Source: Acinetobacter sp. S54
GTDB lineage: Bacteria; Pseudomonadota; Gammaproteobacteria; Pseudomonadales; Moraxellaceae
Length of the DNA stretch: 64,000 nucleotides
Assembly: GCF_016624945.1 (NCBI RefSeq)
Contig: NZ_JACVUI010000002.1
Coordinates: forward strand, 248,001 to 312,000
Reading direction: 5' to 3'
The notes under the pieces are model-generated. The model was not told where the DNA came from, searched no databases, and was given only the letters and a program-made list of their open reading frames with translations. Made by a program: the position numbers and the translations under genes. This document shows, piece by piece, positions 38,707-47,867 of the stretch. Each line of letters begins with the position of its first letter. Positions within the stretch are counted from its first letter, which is position 1.

Positions 38707-40407
38707 TTATTTAAGCCATAAATCCAGTTTGGCTTGGTCTTCAATATTAAACTCGACTGTCTGTAACGGAATTTCGCCACCCACTACAGCAAACTGAATT
38801 AACTCGTCACGGCGAAACGCATGTACAGTGAACTGTCCTTGCTGTTTTGCATATTGTGCTAATAACTTTTCAGACGCTTTTAATCCATCAATCGCGATAA
38901 TCACATCATTGGCAGATAAACCAGCTTTTGCGCCTTCTCCAGCACGATTGGCTTGCTGAATCAGCACACCTTCAGGTTTATCTAACAGCTTTAAGCCAAA
39001 TGGCAACGCTTTATCATGTTTAAATTGATAGCTTAATCCAAACGATGGCAGTAATTCATTGAGCGGCAGTTCTTCCGTAGTGTTGATCAAGAAGCTCAAG
39101 CGTTCGGTCCAATCCTGGCCTGTCAACTCTTTACACAAATTAAAGATAGTTCGTTCATTAACCTGAACACCTTTTTGCGTATTTTCATATAAACGACGCA
39201 ATAGTGCATCAAGACTAGAATCATAAGTGCGTAACCCAAGATCAAGACATAAAGCGACCAATGCGCCTTTATTGTAATAACTGGTGCCTGCATTATTTGA
39301 ATTTTCATCTTGACGATAAAACTTGATCCATGCGTCAAAACTTGATTCGGCTACTGACTGAATAAAACGCCCCGGATTTTGTAGATAACGATCAAGTTGT
39401 GCTTTGAGTAATTTTAGATAGGATGCTTGTGAAATCACTCCACTACGCAGCAAAATCAGATCATCATAATACGAAGTAAAACCCTCAAAAATCCATAGCA
39501 AAGAAGTATATGATTCTTGATGTAAATTGTACTGGGCAAAATTTTCAGGGCGTATAAATTTGACTAACCAGGAATGAAAATATTCATGGCTGCATAAACC
39601 CAAAAAGCGCTGATAGTCTTCCGATGGCTCTTCAGGTTCACTGACTTTAGGCAAATCATTACGCGGTATAATCAGGCTAGTACTATTACAGTGTTCAAGT
39701 CCACCATAACTATTGCCCGTCGCCATAGTCATAAAAGTATAATTTTTAAATGGTGCTGAACCAAAAATTGCAATTTCAGTTTCACAAATTTTGTTTAAGT
39801 CTGCCTTTAAACGTTCAACATTCATTTGATGCTGACCAGAAACCACAAATTCGTGTGGAATCGCCTTTGACTCAAAACTAAAACGGGTTTGCTCTGCCAG
39901 CTCAAATGGACTATCAATGAGTTGATCATAATTGTCCGCTTTTAAAGTAAAACGCCCTTTCACCAGACTTTTTGATGTTAAACCCGTCGCAAGCTGGAAA
40001 TGTTTAAGTTCATCGGGTAAAAACAATTCGACTTCACAGGCCGATTGCTCTTGATCTTGTAGTCCTAGACACACACAAGCAGGATTGACATATAAACGCG
40101 TCTGATCGACATAGGCACCGCGAACAGATAAATCATAAGCATAAACATCATATTCAACTGTAATCAGTTCATGATCCGTATTGAATAATTGCCATCTATT
40201 TTTTTGATCTTTTCTTATTGACAGTAATCGCCCAGCTTCATCATAAGCTTTGACCGATTCAATATGCTTTGCAAATTCACGAATCAGATAACTTCCTGGA
40301 ATCCATGTGGGTAGCCAAAGTTCCTGATTTGGATTGGCCAAAAAACGCATGGTGACATGGATTAGGTGTTGGCGATAATCATCAAATTCAATTTGGTAAT
40401 GCAACAT
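38707..40407 (-). CDS. M61-family metallopeptidase with PDZ domain
   Basis: This 566-residue protein has the M61 glycyl-aminopeptidase layout: an N-terminal beta domain (residues 1-180), the gluzincin zinc motif HEYFH at residues 274-278 with the downstream FEGFTSYYDD glutamate, and a C-terminal PDZ domain (QANRAGEGAKAGLSANDVIIAIDG region, in parts). It has no signal peptide, so it should be cytoplasmic. Substrate not known. Confidence 0.9.
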   Translation of the reverse strand: MLHYQIEFDDYRQHLIHVTMRFLANPNQELWLPTWIPGSYLIREFAKHIESVKAYDEAGRLLSIRKDQKNRWQLFNTDHELITVEYDVYAYDLSVRGAYVDQTRLYVNPACVCLGLQDQEQSACEVELFLPDELKHFQLATGLTSKSLVKGRFTLKADNYDQLIDSPFELAEQTRFSFESKAIPHEFVVSGQHQMNVERLKADLNKICETEIAIFGSAPFKNYTFMTMATGNSYGGLEHCNSTSLIIPRNDLPKVSEPEEPSEDYQRFLGLCSHEYFHSWLVKFIRPENFAQYNLHQESYTSLLWIFEGFTSYYDDLILLRSGVISQASYLKLLKAQLDRYLQNPGRFIQSVAESSFDAWIKFYRQDENSNNAGTSYYNKGALVALCLDLGLRTYDSSLDALLRRLYENTQKGVQVNERTIFNLCKELTGQDWTERLSFLINTTEELPLNELLPSFGLSYQFKHDKALPFGLKLLDKPEGVLIQQANRAGEGAKAGLSANDVIIAIDGLKASEKLLAQYAKQQGQFTVHAFRRDELIQFAVVGGEIPLQTVEFNIEDQAKLDLWLK

Positions 40408-40577
40408 ATTTTCAGGATATCAAGTCAGTCAATTTCAGTTAGCTTAACATTTTTTTACGACCTCATGAGCGGTTGTCGCATTTGTCTACAAAAGTCACTA
40501 GCCATCATGAAAAAAAAGGCATAGCATGCAACTATTTTTAGCATTTCACACCACAGGATGGTCATGCAGGTGAACAC

Positions 40578-41888
40578 GTGAGATTTTTTCTTTCACTCTT
40601 TACGCTATTTAGTCTATTTTGTACAACACTTGCCAATGCACAACTCTTGAATATTGCACCTGAAAGTGTCGAAGCTCAGGCATGGAGCATCATCGATGCA
40701 CAATCAGGACAAATCATAGCTGAATACAATAGTCATGCGCAGCGCGCTCCTGCTTCTTTAACCAAGATGATGGTGGCTTATATTGCCTTAAAGGAAATTA
40801 AAGCAGGAAAATTGCGTAAAGATGAGATTTTAACTGCAACACCTGTGGTTAAAATGGTTCAGTGGGATGAATCACAAATGTACCTAAAAGAAGGTGAACA
40901 AATTTCTGTTGACCAGCTTTTGGCAGGCCTCATTGTCATGTCAGCCAATGATGCTGCTGTTACCTTAGCCGAGCGTATTTCAGGAAATGTACCTGCATTT
41001 TTGAAACGGATGAATCAAGAAGCTCAAGCTTTAGGCATGAAAGATACGCACTTTTCTAATCCTGCTGGCGTCACCATGCCAGATCATTATTCAACGTCCC
41101 ATGATTTAGGTTTACTTGCTAAAGCATTAGTCAATGAAGTACCTGATTATTTAAGCTATTCAAAATTACCAAGTTTTAGTTATAACCAGCGTTTTCATCA
41201 TGCGACTAATTTAGTGCTCAAAAATGACCCAAGTGTGGATGGTTTAAAAACAGGTTTTACTAAAGCAGCGGGTTATAATCTGGCACTAACTGCCAAACGC
41301 CCAACCTTGAATCCAGATTTACCTGAACGCCGTCTGATCGTGGTAGTGTTAGGGACTAAAAGTGCGATAAAACGTGCTGAAGTTGCGCATAAGCTGATGA
41401 ATCTAGCGTATACCTACACACGCGATGAAGAAGTTATAAAAGATAAACAGTTAATTGCTGAATTACCTGTGATCAAATCAACCTTAAAGATGTTTAAAGT
41501 TGAAACGCAACAACCTACTATTGTCACTACGTCTTTATATGACTTAGCGCAACCGATTGATCTAAATCAATTTGATATGCAAACTCAACGCCTGCATGTC
41601 ACTTTTGATAATGGAATAATGACCACTATTGAACCTTTGCAAACCACTAAAACTCATGTCAACGTTGAACTGAATGAAAAACAGCTTACAGCTCCATTAA
41701 TGAAAGCGGTTAATCTTGCAACTGTTCAGGTTTATCAAAACAATCAATTGATTCAAAGCATCCAGATTAATGACAATGTTCAAATTCAGGAAGCTAATAT
41801 TTTTGAACGATTCTTCATGTGGGTGAAAAGCCTTTTTTCACTTTTCGGGCATGATGAACAAAGCGTTAAACTCTATCCTCTCAATTAA
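40578..41888 (+). CDS. D-alanyl-D-alanine carboxypeptidase, PBP5/6 family, second copy
   Basis: The start is GTG at 40578 with AGGTGA upstream. A signal peptide is cut near TLANAQ. The S11 motifs are SLTK at residues 60-63, SAN at 122-124 (SGN in most relatives) and KTG in VDGLKTGFTKAAGY. The C-terminal amphipathic anchor (IFERFFMWVKSLFSLF) is followed by an extra polar tail. It should remove terminal D-Ala from peptidoglycan. It is only distantly similar to the enzyme at 4864-6012, so the two are not a recent duplication. Confidence 0.92.
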   Translation: MRFFLSLFTLFSLFCTTLANAQLLNIAPESVEAQAWSIIDAQSGQIIAEYNSHAQRAPASLTKMMVAYIALKEIKAGKLRKDEILTATPVVKMVQWDESQMYLKEGEQISVDQLLAGLIVMSANDAAVTLAERISGNVPAFLKRMNQEAQALGMKDTHFSNPAGVTMPDHYSTSHDLGLLAKALVNEVPDYLSYSKLPSFSYNQRFHHATNLVLKNDPSVDGLKTGFTKAAGYNLALTAKRPTLNPDLPERRLIVVVLGTKSAIKRAEVAHKLMNLAYTYTRDEEVIKDKQLIAELPVIKSTLKMFKVETQQPTIVTTSLYDLAQPIDLNQFDMQTQRLHVTFDNGIMTTIEPLQTTKTHVNVELNEKQLTAPLMKAVNLATVQVYQNNQLIQSIQINDNVQIQEANIFERFFMWVKSLFSLFGHDEQSVKLYPLN

Positions 41889-41909
41889 TTGCAAATGATT
41901 TGATATTTG

Positions 41910-41945
41910 AAAAGGTCGCTTTTGTGCTGCCTTTTCTTTTTTATA
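41910..41945 (+). terminator. Probable terminator after the second carboxypeptidase
   Basis: AAAAGG and CCTTTT, with partial pairing inside, form a hairpin followed by CTTTTTT. It is about 22 bases after the stop codon. Confidence 0.55.
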
Positions 41946-42129
41946 AACCATATGGCCATATTTAAAGCATAAAAATTTAATTTTGCATTGAAATCGAGAA
42001 AATCATCCCTATTTATGAAAAAATGACTGTTTAAATGTGAAAACTTGTGCTTTTTTACGATTTTTAATCTACAAAACGAATTTTTCACTTTATGATGTGT
42101 ACTTAAATTGATTGAATGGATCAAATAAC

Positions 42130-42612
42130 ATGACTGCTATTGCAAATAACCACGTGGTTTCATTCCACTATACGCTGACTAATGCAGAGGGTGAAACTCT
42201 TGACCAATCACAAGGTGAACCACTTGCCTATTTGCACGGTGCAGGCAATATCATCCCTGGTTTAGAAAATGCTTTGGCTGGAAAAACTGTGGGTGAAAAA
42301 TTTACAGTAAATGTACCAGCAGCTGAAGGTTACGGCGAATATAATCCTGACCTTGTACAAGAAGTGCCAGCACAAATGTTCCAAGGTGTTGAAAATATTC
42401 AACCTGGTATGCAATTCCAAGCTCAAACAGATGATGGCGTTCAAATCGTTACTGTAAAAGCAGTTGAAGGCGATAATATTGTTGTTGATGCAAACTTCCC
42501 TCTTGCTGGTCAAGATTTAACGTTTGAAGTTGAAATTGTTGAAATTCGTGATGCTACTCAAGAAGAGTTAGATCACGGTCACGTACATGGTGCGGGTGGT
42601 CATCACCACTAA
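42130..42612 (+). CDS. slyD: FKBP-type peptidyl-prolyl isomerase, SlyD-like
   Basis: This 160-residue cytoplasmic protein has an FKBP domain interrupted by an insert-in-flap (IF) chaperone domain at about residues 70-125. The N-terminal pattern VVSFHYTLTNAEGETLDQS and the core IIPGLENALAGKTVGEKF are typical of SlyD. The C-terminus is histidine-rich (DHGHVHGAGGHHH), shorter than in E. coli SlyD but still able to bind nickel or other metals. The ATG at 42130 is chosen over a TTG at 42112. A strong terminator follows. Confidence 0.92.
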   Translation: MTAIANNHVVSFHYTLTNAEGETLDQSQGEPLAYLHGAGNIIPGLENALAGKTVGEKFTVNVPAAEGYGEYNPDLVQEVPAQMFQGVENIQPGMQFQAQTDDGVQIVTVKAVEGDNIVVDANFPLAGQDLTFEVEIVEIRDATQEELDHGHVHGAGGHHH

Positions 42613-42630
42613 TCGGTTCATTTCCGATCT

Positions 42631-42666
42631 AAATAAAGCAAAGTTTCGACTTTGCTTTATTTTTTT
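42631..42666 (+). terminator. Terminator after slyD
   Basis: A perfect 14-bp stem (AAATAAAGCAAAGT / ACTTTGCTTTATTT) with a TTCG tetraloop is followed by T6. Confidence 0.93.
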
Positions 42667-42740
42667 CACCAGATAAAACCCATAATTTATTTAGATATCT
42701 TAAAATTAAACAATGAAAAATGAGATAAAAATCACAATAT

Positions 42741-42839
42741 TTGACCTTTTATGTGACATATGTTAATTTTTTCTTGAATTATGATTTATCATAAATTCAT
42801 CCCTCTAGCCGCCTTGTAATTTATTGCAAGGCGGTTTTT
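42741..42839 (+). ncRNA. Candidate small RNA between slyD and the UspA gene
   Basis: A sigma-70-like promoter (TTGACC at 42741, TAATTT at 42764, 17-bp spacing) is followed, about 35 bases after the expected start, by a very strong terminator hairpin at 42809-42839. The upstream gene slyD already has its own terminator, so this second one has no obvious coding transcript to end. A transcript of about 60-65 nt would result. No reading frame with a ribosome site lies between. It is a prediction only. Confidence 0.4.
42809..42839 (+). terminator. Strong orphan terminator
   Basis: CCGCCTTG and CAAGGCGG form an 8-bp GC-rich stem (10-nt loop) followed by T5. It lies 197 bases after slyD and 281 bases before the UspA gene. 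Confidence 0.88.
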
Positions 42840-43119
42840 CATTACCCCGTTATGCAAATCGCCTGTATTAATATAGCCACCATTTAAACTTTGTACTTAT
42901 TTCTGACCAGCGCCTAACTTTAAGTCTGATTTACGCATAAAGGTCTATACAACTTTTAGCTTCACCACACAGAAACATTATTTCTGAATTGTAATTCGCC
43001 TTGTAGTTGTTTTCATTTGTTTTTATGATGGAGATCAAGGTGCAGACTCCGCTTATACTTTCATAGAGATCGCATTTTAGATTTATAAGAATGATTAGTT
43101 CACATAGGAATAATACATC

Positions 43120-43563
43120 ATGAAATATCAACATATTTTGGTCCCAGTTGACGGCTCTGACATTTCTCTCGCTGCACTTAGACAAGCAGCCTCAATTGCA
43201 AAAGCATTTGACAGTAAAATTACTGCTATCAGTTTATTGGCTGTCGATCCGTTTAGTGGTGTCGATTTTTATTATGTTTCCCCAATTATGAAAGACTATT
43301 TTATTGAGGCAAGTGCGCAGGCAGAAGAAACTTTGGCTAAAGCAAAAGCCATAGGCACTGAATTGGGTGTTGAGGTTGAGACTCAAGTGGTCAAGGGTGA
43401 AGTCTCATCAGAAGGAATTTTACAAGCAGCCGAAGATTTAAAAGTTGATTTAATCGTGATGGGTTCCCATGGTCGCAAAGGGTTTCAGAAGTTTTTCCTT
43501 GGAAGCTTTGCGCAAGATGTATTAGGTAGTACTGAGTTACCTGTTCTTATTGTAAAAAAATAA
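43120..43563 (+). CDS. Universal stress protein, UspA family
   Basis: This 147-residue protein starts KYQHILVPVDGSDISLAAL and ends with the ATP-binding pattern GSHGRKGFQKFFLGSFAQDVL (in parts; G-2x-G-9x-G-S), so it is the nucleotide-binding type of UspA. The family is induced in starvation and oxidative stress, with no single reaction known. It is monocistronic with its own terminator. Confidence 0.92.
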   Translation: MKYQHILVPVDGSDISLAALRQAASIAKAFDSKITAISLLAVDPFSGVDFYYVSPIMKDYFIEASAQAEETLAKAKAIGTELGVEVETQVVKGEVSSEGILQAAEDLKVDLIVMGSHGRKGFQKFFLGSFAQDVLGSTELPVLIVKK

Positions 43564-43575
43564 ATTTAGACACTA

Positions 43576-43599
43576 AAAAGCCCGTTTTTACGGGCTTTT
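43576..43599 (+). terminator. Terminator after the UspA gene
   Basis: AAAAGCCCGT and ACGGGCTTTT form a perfect 10-bp stem around TTTT, with a short T tail. Confidence 0.9.
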
Positions 43600-43771
43600 C
43601 TAGAACCTAAACAATGTGAGTAAAGATCCTCAGGCATTGTTTGTTGTTAGCTAATTACAAATCAAGGTTACCATATCTGATGTATCTCGGCCGAGACCTA
43701 ACTCTTATAAACCAAGCAGTATATGAATACCTTAGTTTTAAATTAGCACTTTAAACTAAAACGGTCAAGTT

Positions 43772-43972
43772 TTACTCAACCGTTTCTTTGGTTTTTTTGA
43801 TGTAATGGATCGTTAGGCCAAATTCTTTATATGCCAACCAGGCCGCAGTCATACATAATAATGCAATAATTGCAAAAATTAGATCCATTTCTACAATTCC
43901 CAAAATTAAAAATAATAACGAGAAAACAACTAATAAAGCGAAAAACAAAAAACTCAGATGATACTGACGCAT
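43772..43972 (-). CDS. Small two-helix membrane protein of unknown function
   Basis: With the start at 43972 this is a 66-residue protein with two hydrophobic helices (about residues 6-27 and 30-47) and a basic C-terminus (HYIKKTKETVE). An upstream in-frame start at 44014 would add a short polar leader. I do not recognise a family. A Fur-like sequence lies 53-71 bp upstream. Coding status is likely but rests on one small ORF. Confidence 0.55.
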   Translation of the reverse strand: MRQYHLSFLFFALLVVFSLLFLILGIVEMDLIFAIIALLCMTAAWLAYKEFGLTIHYIKKTKETVE

Positions 43973-44024
43973 AGGAGATACCCAAAATTTGATAGGCAAG
44001 CCCACTTTACACAATTAAACAAAA

Positions 44025-44043
44025 TAAAACAATTATCATTTTC
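44025..44043 (-). promoter_or_regulatory. Possible Fur box
   Basis: On the minus strand, GAAAATGATAAT followed by TGTTTTA agrees with the 19-bp Fur consensus at about 14 positions. It is upstream of the small membrane protein. The surrounding DNA is AT-rich, so a chance match is quite possible. Confidence 0.3.
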
Positions 44044-44309
44044 ATTTATGCTGATCTCATTTGCTGTCACCCATTTCAGTGAAATTAGATTTTTTAGTCT
44101 CTAATTTGCTTCTGTAAGCAAAAGAAATGAACTGATGTGCTTTTGCAGCAATTCTTATTAAATATTCTAAAATTGTACTTAATCAGTAAAATAATGAATT
44201 AAAAGCATATTTTTATCTTAGAATGCTTAAGTTGGTTTCATCCATGTTAGATCAAAAATAAATCGCTCATCTATTCTATTAAGTGAATAAAACCGAATCG
44301 GAGAAAAAC

Positions 44310-44747
44310 ATGTTAAAAAAAATCATCATTACTACTGGTATTGTTTCAGCACTCACAATGGCGGGCTGTGCCACAATGACCAACCCATCAACTGACCGTA
44401 ATCTTGCCATGCTACAAAATAAATCATGGCTGGTAACAGAAATTAATGGGGTTGAATATAAAGCAAATCCTGCCCAAACCACTAATATTCCATCACTCAT
44501 GTTTGATAATAGCGCATTGAGTGGATCTGATGGATGTAATCGTATTATGGGTGGCTACACTGTTAAAGGTTCTCAAATTGCCTTTACCCAACTTGCGAAA
44601 ACTCAAATGGCTTGCTTGAATGCAACCGATGTTCCTGAGAAATTCTCAAATGCCTTGGAACAAACAACTAGCTACAAAGTCTCTGACAAAAAATTAGAGC
44701 TTATGAATAGCGATGGAAAAGTCGTGATTCAGTTAAAAAATAAATAA
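44310..44747 (+). CDS. META/HslJ-domain lipoprotein
   Basis: This 145-residue protein has a lipoprotein signal (SALTMAGC) and one META/HslJ domain. The domain hallmarks are the strand KSWLVTEING, the loop GSDGCNRIMGGY and FTQLAKTQMACL with a second conserved cysteine, which may form a disulfide. E. coli HslJ is linked to heat shock and novobiocin resistance; function here is unknown. The ATG at 44310 has a GGAG site; an upstream GTG at 44283 would place nine residues before the signal. Confidence 0.86.
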   Translation: MLKKIIITTGIVSALTMAGCATMTNPSTDRNLAMLQNKSWLVTEINGVEYKANPAQTTNIPSLMFDNSALSGSDGCNRIMGGYTVKGSQIAFTQLAKTQMACLNATDVPEKFSNALEQTTSYKVSDKKLELMNSDGKVVIQLKNK

Positions 44748-44754
44748 ATGCAAC

Positions 44755-44781
44755 GCACTCCCATTCGCTGATTGGGAGTGC
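44755..44781 (+). terminator. Hairpin after the HslJ-like gene
   Basis: GCACTCCCA and TGGGAGTGC form a 9-bp GC-rich stem 8 bases after the stop. The tail TAATTT is only weakly T-rich. Confidence 0.6.
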
Positions 44782-45183
44782 TAATTTGTCATAAAATGCT
44801 TTCTTAAATTTTTACTTTATAACAAAACTTAAATTTTATATATTCATGTCTTATAAAAAATAATTAAAGCTTATCCTTCACCATTTTTCATATCTGAACT
44901 TCTTTGAAATTGCTTAAACTATTCTTAATCTTTATTACCTATTGATTAGTCCATTTCACTTCTAGGAAATATTAAAAATTAAATAATATTTACTTTAAAA
45001 AATATAAAACCAATCTGCCGTAATTTATATTTTATCTAAATTTATTTTCAATCCTAAAATCTTCTGGTCGACCTTTTTCATATTAAATATATGGAAATTC
45101 AATTTATTTATTTTTAAGAATAAGCTTACAAGCGTAGCATAAAACGCTACTGATCTTGATAAGTTAATATTAAGGATTTAATC
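44782..45183. other. AT-rich leader region of the encapsulin operon
   Basis: About 400 bp, very AT-rich, with no ORF carrying a ribosome site. Close to the rhodanese gene it contains a small hairpin (GTAGC at 45134 and GCTAC at 45146). The operon promoter must lie here, but I cannot pick a clear -35/-10 pair. Confidence 0.45.
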
Positions 45184-45669
45184 ATGAATGCCAAGTTCAA
45201 TCATTCTACGTCTTTGACGATTGCTTCTGTAGATGAAATTTTAAAAAAAGCACAACAATATTCGCTTGAAAATGAACTCAATTTTACGGGGAGCGTTCCT
45301 CCCACAGAAGCTTGGTTTTTAGTGGAACAAGGTCATGCTATTTTGGTCGATGTCCGAACGAATGAAGAACGAAAATTTGTTGGCTATGTTCCTGAAAGTA
45401 TTCATGTCGCTTGGGCCACAGGAACATCATTTAATCGTAATCCACGTTTTACTAAAGAGCTTGAAAATAAAGTAGGCAAAGATCAGACCATTTTATTACT
45501 TTGTCGTAGTGGTAAGCGTTCTGCGTTGGCTGCTGAAGCAGCATTTAAAGCAGGTTTTAATCACGTGTATAACGTGCTTGAAGGCTTTGAAGGTGACCTA
45601 AATGAACAACACCAACGCAACCAAAGCAATGGCTGGCGTATTCATCATTTACCTTGGCTACAAGATTAA
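45184..45669 (+). CDS. Rhodanese-like sulfurtransferase of the encapsulin locus
   Basis: This 161-residue single-domain rhodanese has the active-site cysteine C107 in LLLCRSGKRS, and the family blocks ILVDVRTNEER and the C-terminal GFEGDL. It would carry persulfide sulfur. It is the first gene of the four-gene plus-strand group with serine O-acetyltransferase, encapsulin and cysteine desulfurase, so it probably transfers sulfur made by the encapsulated desulfurase. No signal peptide; cytoplasmic. An AAGG site precedes the ATG. Confidence 0.9.
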   Translation: MNAKFNHSTSLTIASVDEILKKAQQYSLENELNFTGSVPPTEAWFLVEQGHAILVDVRTNEERKFVGYVPESIHVAWATGTSFNRNPRFTKELENKVGKDQTILLLCRSGKRSALAAEAAFKAGFNHVYNVLEGFEGDLNEQHQRNQSNGWRIHHLPWLQD

Positions 45670-45730
45670 GAATGATTATTTGGGTCTTTGCTTTTAATTT
45701 ATTTAACCCTTTGTTTGCTAAGGAATTCTC

Positions 45731-46669
45731 GTGAGCCAATGGAACATACAGCCTGTCGTTGAAGGTTTACAACAAGCACGCCATGACTGGAGAGAGCGTC
45801 AACATCGAATCAAAGAATTTGGTGGACGTGAACTTCCGTCTAAACAATCACTTAAATCTATTTTAGAAGATTTGTGTGGCATTTTATTTCCAATGCGGCT
45901 TGGGCCCAGTGATCTTCGCCAGGAAACAGAAGACTATTATATTGCCTATACGCTGGATCGAGTCCTTAACGAACTATTTTCACAAGTTAAATTAGCATTG
46001 AATTATCAGGCAAAAACTCATGTTAAACAACTTCCTGTTTCCAGTAATGAGCGTTTGTTATACGAACAACAGGTCACTTTAGCGAAAACCATCGTTCAGG
46101 ATTTTGCCAATACTCTACCGAATATTCGTCGTGTATTGGATGCGGATGTATGTGCTGCGTATGAAGGCGATCCAGCAGCACACAGCGTAGATGAAGTTTT
46201 GCTGTGCTATCCAGGAATTTTAGCGATCATTCATCATCGAGTAGCGCATCAATTATATGCAAGTGTTCCCTTACTTTCACGAATCATCTCTGAACTCGCA
46301 CATTCCGCTACTGGTATTGATATTCATCCGGGCGCAGAAATTGGCAAGGGGTTCTTTATTGATCATGGGACAGGTGTAGTGATTGGTGAAACTTGCGTGA
46401 TTGGCGAGCATGTCAAAATCTATCAGGCGGTGACTTTAGGTGCTAAACGTTTTGAAATTAATCAGGATGGTGCACTTAAAAAAGATTATGCACGTCACCC
46501 GATCGTGGAAGATGATGTAGTTATTTATGCAGGTGCAACCATTCTAGGAAGAATTACGATTGGTAAAGGCTCTATCATCGGCGGCAATGTCTGGTTAACT
46601 CATAGTGTTCCACCCGCTAGTCAAATCTTACAGTCCCCCTCAGAATCTCAAAAAAAGAATACAGCTTAA
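45731..46669 (+). CDS. epsC: Serine O-acetyltransferase (EpsC/CysE type)
   Basis: This 312-residue enzyme makes O-acetylserine, the carbon acceptor for cysteine synthesis, from serine and acetyl-CoA. It has a helical N-terminal region and a C-terminal left-handed beta-helix with GIDIHPGAEIGKGFFIDHG (in parts), GETCVIGEHVKIYQAVTLGAK and the active-site histidines. The start is GTG at 45731. It is longer than E. coli CysE at the N-terminus, as in the EpsC branch. Its place between rhodanese and encapsulin matches the known family 2A encapsulin loci, where it would supply the route back to cysteine. Confidence 0.9.
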   Translation: MSQWNIQPVVEGLQQARHDWRERQHRIKEFGGRELPSKQSLKSILEDLCGILFPMRLGPSDLRQETEDYYIAYTLDRVLNELFSQVKLALNYQAKTHVKQLPVSSNERLLYEQQVTLAKTIVQDFANTLPNIRRVLDADVCAAYEGDPAAHSVDEVLLCYPGILAIIHHRVAHQLYASVPLLSRIISELAHSATGIDIHPGAEIGKGFFIDHGTGVVIGETCVIGEHVKIYQAVTLGAKRFEINQDGALKKDYARHPIVEDDVVIYAGATILGRITIGKGSIIGGNVWLTHSVPPASQILQSPSESQKKNTA

Positions 46670-46933
46670 AATATATCTAAGTGAGTTTATCAAACCTATA
46701 AATAATCAAATTCAGGTTAAGTTTTATTGAATCTTTTAAATAAGTATTTATTTTTATCACCATTTTTTATAACTATAAATTTATAAAGAATAAGCAGAAT
46801 AATAAATAGAAATAGCTTTATTTATTATTTTTAAAAATCTGACAAACCAAATAATCTATTTAACGAAATTAAATAAACACAGATGAATTACACTTTTTAT
46901 TAACAACGCCACTATAAACAGGAAAATATATCC

Positions 46934-47867
46934 ATGGCAAAAAACACTGATAAAGTTCAACTTGCACTTGGTGATCATGCAGCAAGGCAACTTGCTAATG
47001 CAACTAAGACTGTTCCACAACTTTCGACCATTACCCCACGTTGGCTCACGCATTTATTGCAATGGCTCCCTGTAGAAGCGGGTATTTATCGCGTCAATCG
47101 AGTAAGCAACACCGATGATATTCAAGTGGCATGTACTCAACGTGATGAAGCAACTTTGCCACAAACTTTTGTCGACTATGATGCTCAACCACGCGAATAT
47201 TTTCTGAATGGAGTTTCAACCGTTTTAGATATTCATACACGCGTTGCTGATCTTTACAGCAGTCCACATGATCAGATCAAAGAACAACTCCGTCTCACGA
47301 TTGAAACGATTAAAGAACGTCAGGAAAGCGAACTAATCAATAATCCTGAATATGGTCTTTTGGCAAGTGTGACAGATGAACAACGCCTGTCAACTCTAAG
47401 TGGCCCCCCCTACACCAGATGATTTTGACGATTTATTACGTAAGGTCTGGAAAGAACCGGGGTTTTTCCTCGCGCATCCGGATGCAATTGCAGCATTTGG
47501 CCGTGAGTGTACTCGTCGCGGTGTACCACCACCCACTGTTAGTTTATTTGGCTCACAGTTTATTACTTGGCGTGGCGTTCCTCTTATTCCATCCAATAAA
47601 ATTCCGGTCGAAGATGGTAAAACAAAAATCTTGTTATTACGTGTGGGTGAAAAACGTCAAGGCGTGGTTGGTTTATTTCAACCGGGTTTGGCAGGAGAAC
47701 AGTCACCTGGTCTTTCGGTACGATTCATGGGGATTAACCGTAATGCGATTGCATCTTATCTGATCTCATTATATTGCTCATTAGCAGTTTTAACTGAAGA
47801 TGCTTTGGCTGTGCTCGAAGATGTGGAGGTGGACAAGTATCATGACTACCCAGTTAATTACAAATAA
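46934..47867 (+). pseudogene. Family 2A encapsulin shell protein, interrupted by a +1 frameshift at a C7 run
   Basis: The reading frame from ATG 46934 encodes an encapsulin N-arm and the first half of the HK97-fold shell protein (SrpI-like), then stops at 47422. The rest is in the next frame and ends at 47867 (the [20 protein letters not shown] region onward). If the C run at 47404-47410 had six bases, one continuous protein of 310 residues would result (LSGPPTPDDF across the join), the normal family length. Both halves keep full coding character with no other lesion, so the break is recent, erroneous or programmed. Shell proteins of this family form T=1 compartments around a cysteine desulfurase. 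The desulfurase gene overlaps its end. Confidence 0.85.
47404..47410 (+). other. C7 homopolymer at the encapsulin frameshift
   Basis: Seven C residues follow AGTGG. In the upstream frame the codons are GGC CCC CCC TAC. Joining to the downstream frame needs one base fewer, that is a +1 shift, and CCC-U is a sequence at which +1 slippage is known to occur. A homopolymer of this length is also prone to replication slippage and to sequencing error. Confidence 0.9.

Noticed and set aside
47419..47763. Open frame of 114 codons overlapping the second half of the encapsulin gene
   Set aside because: It is out of frame with the conserved shell protein, has no ribosome site, and the other frame has clear family content.
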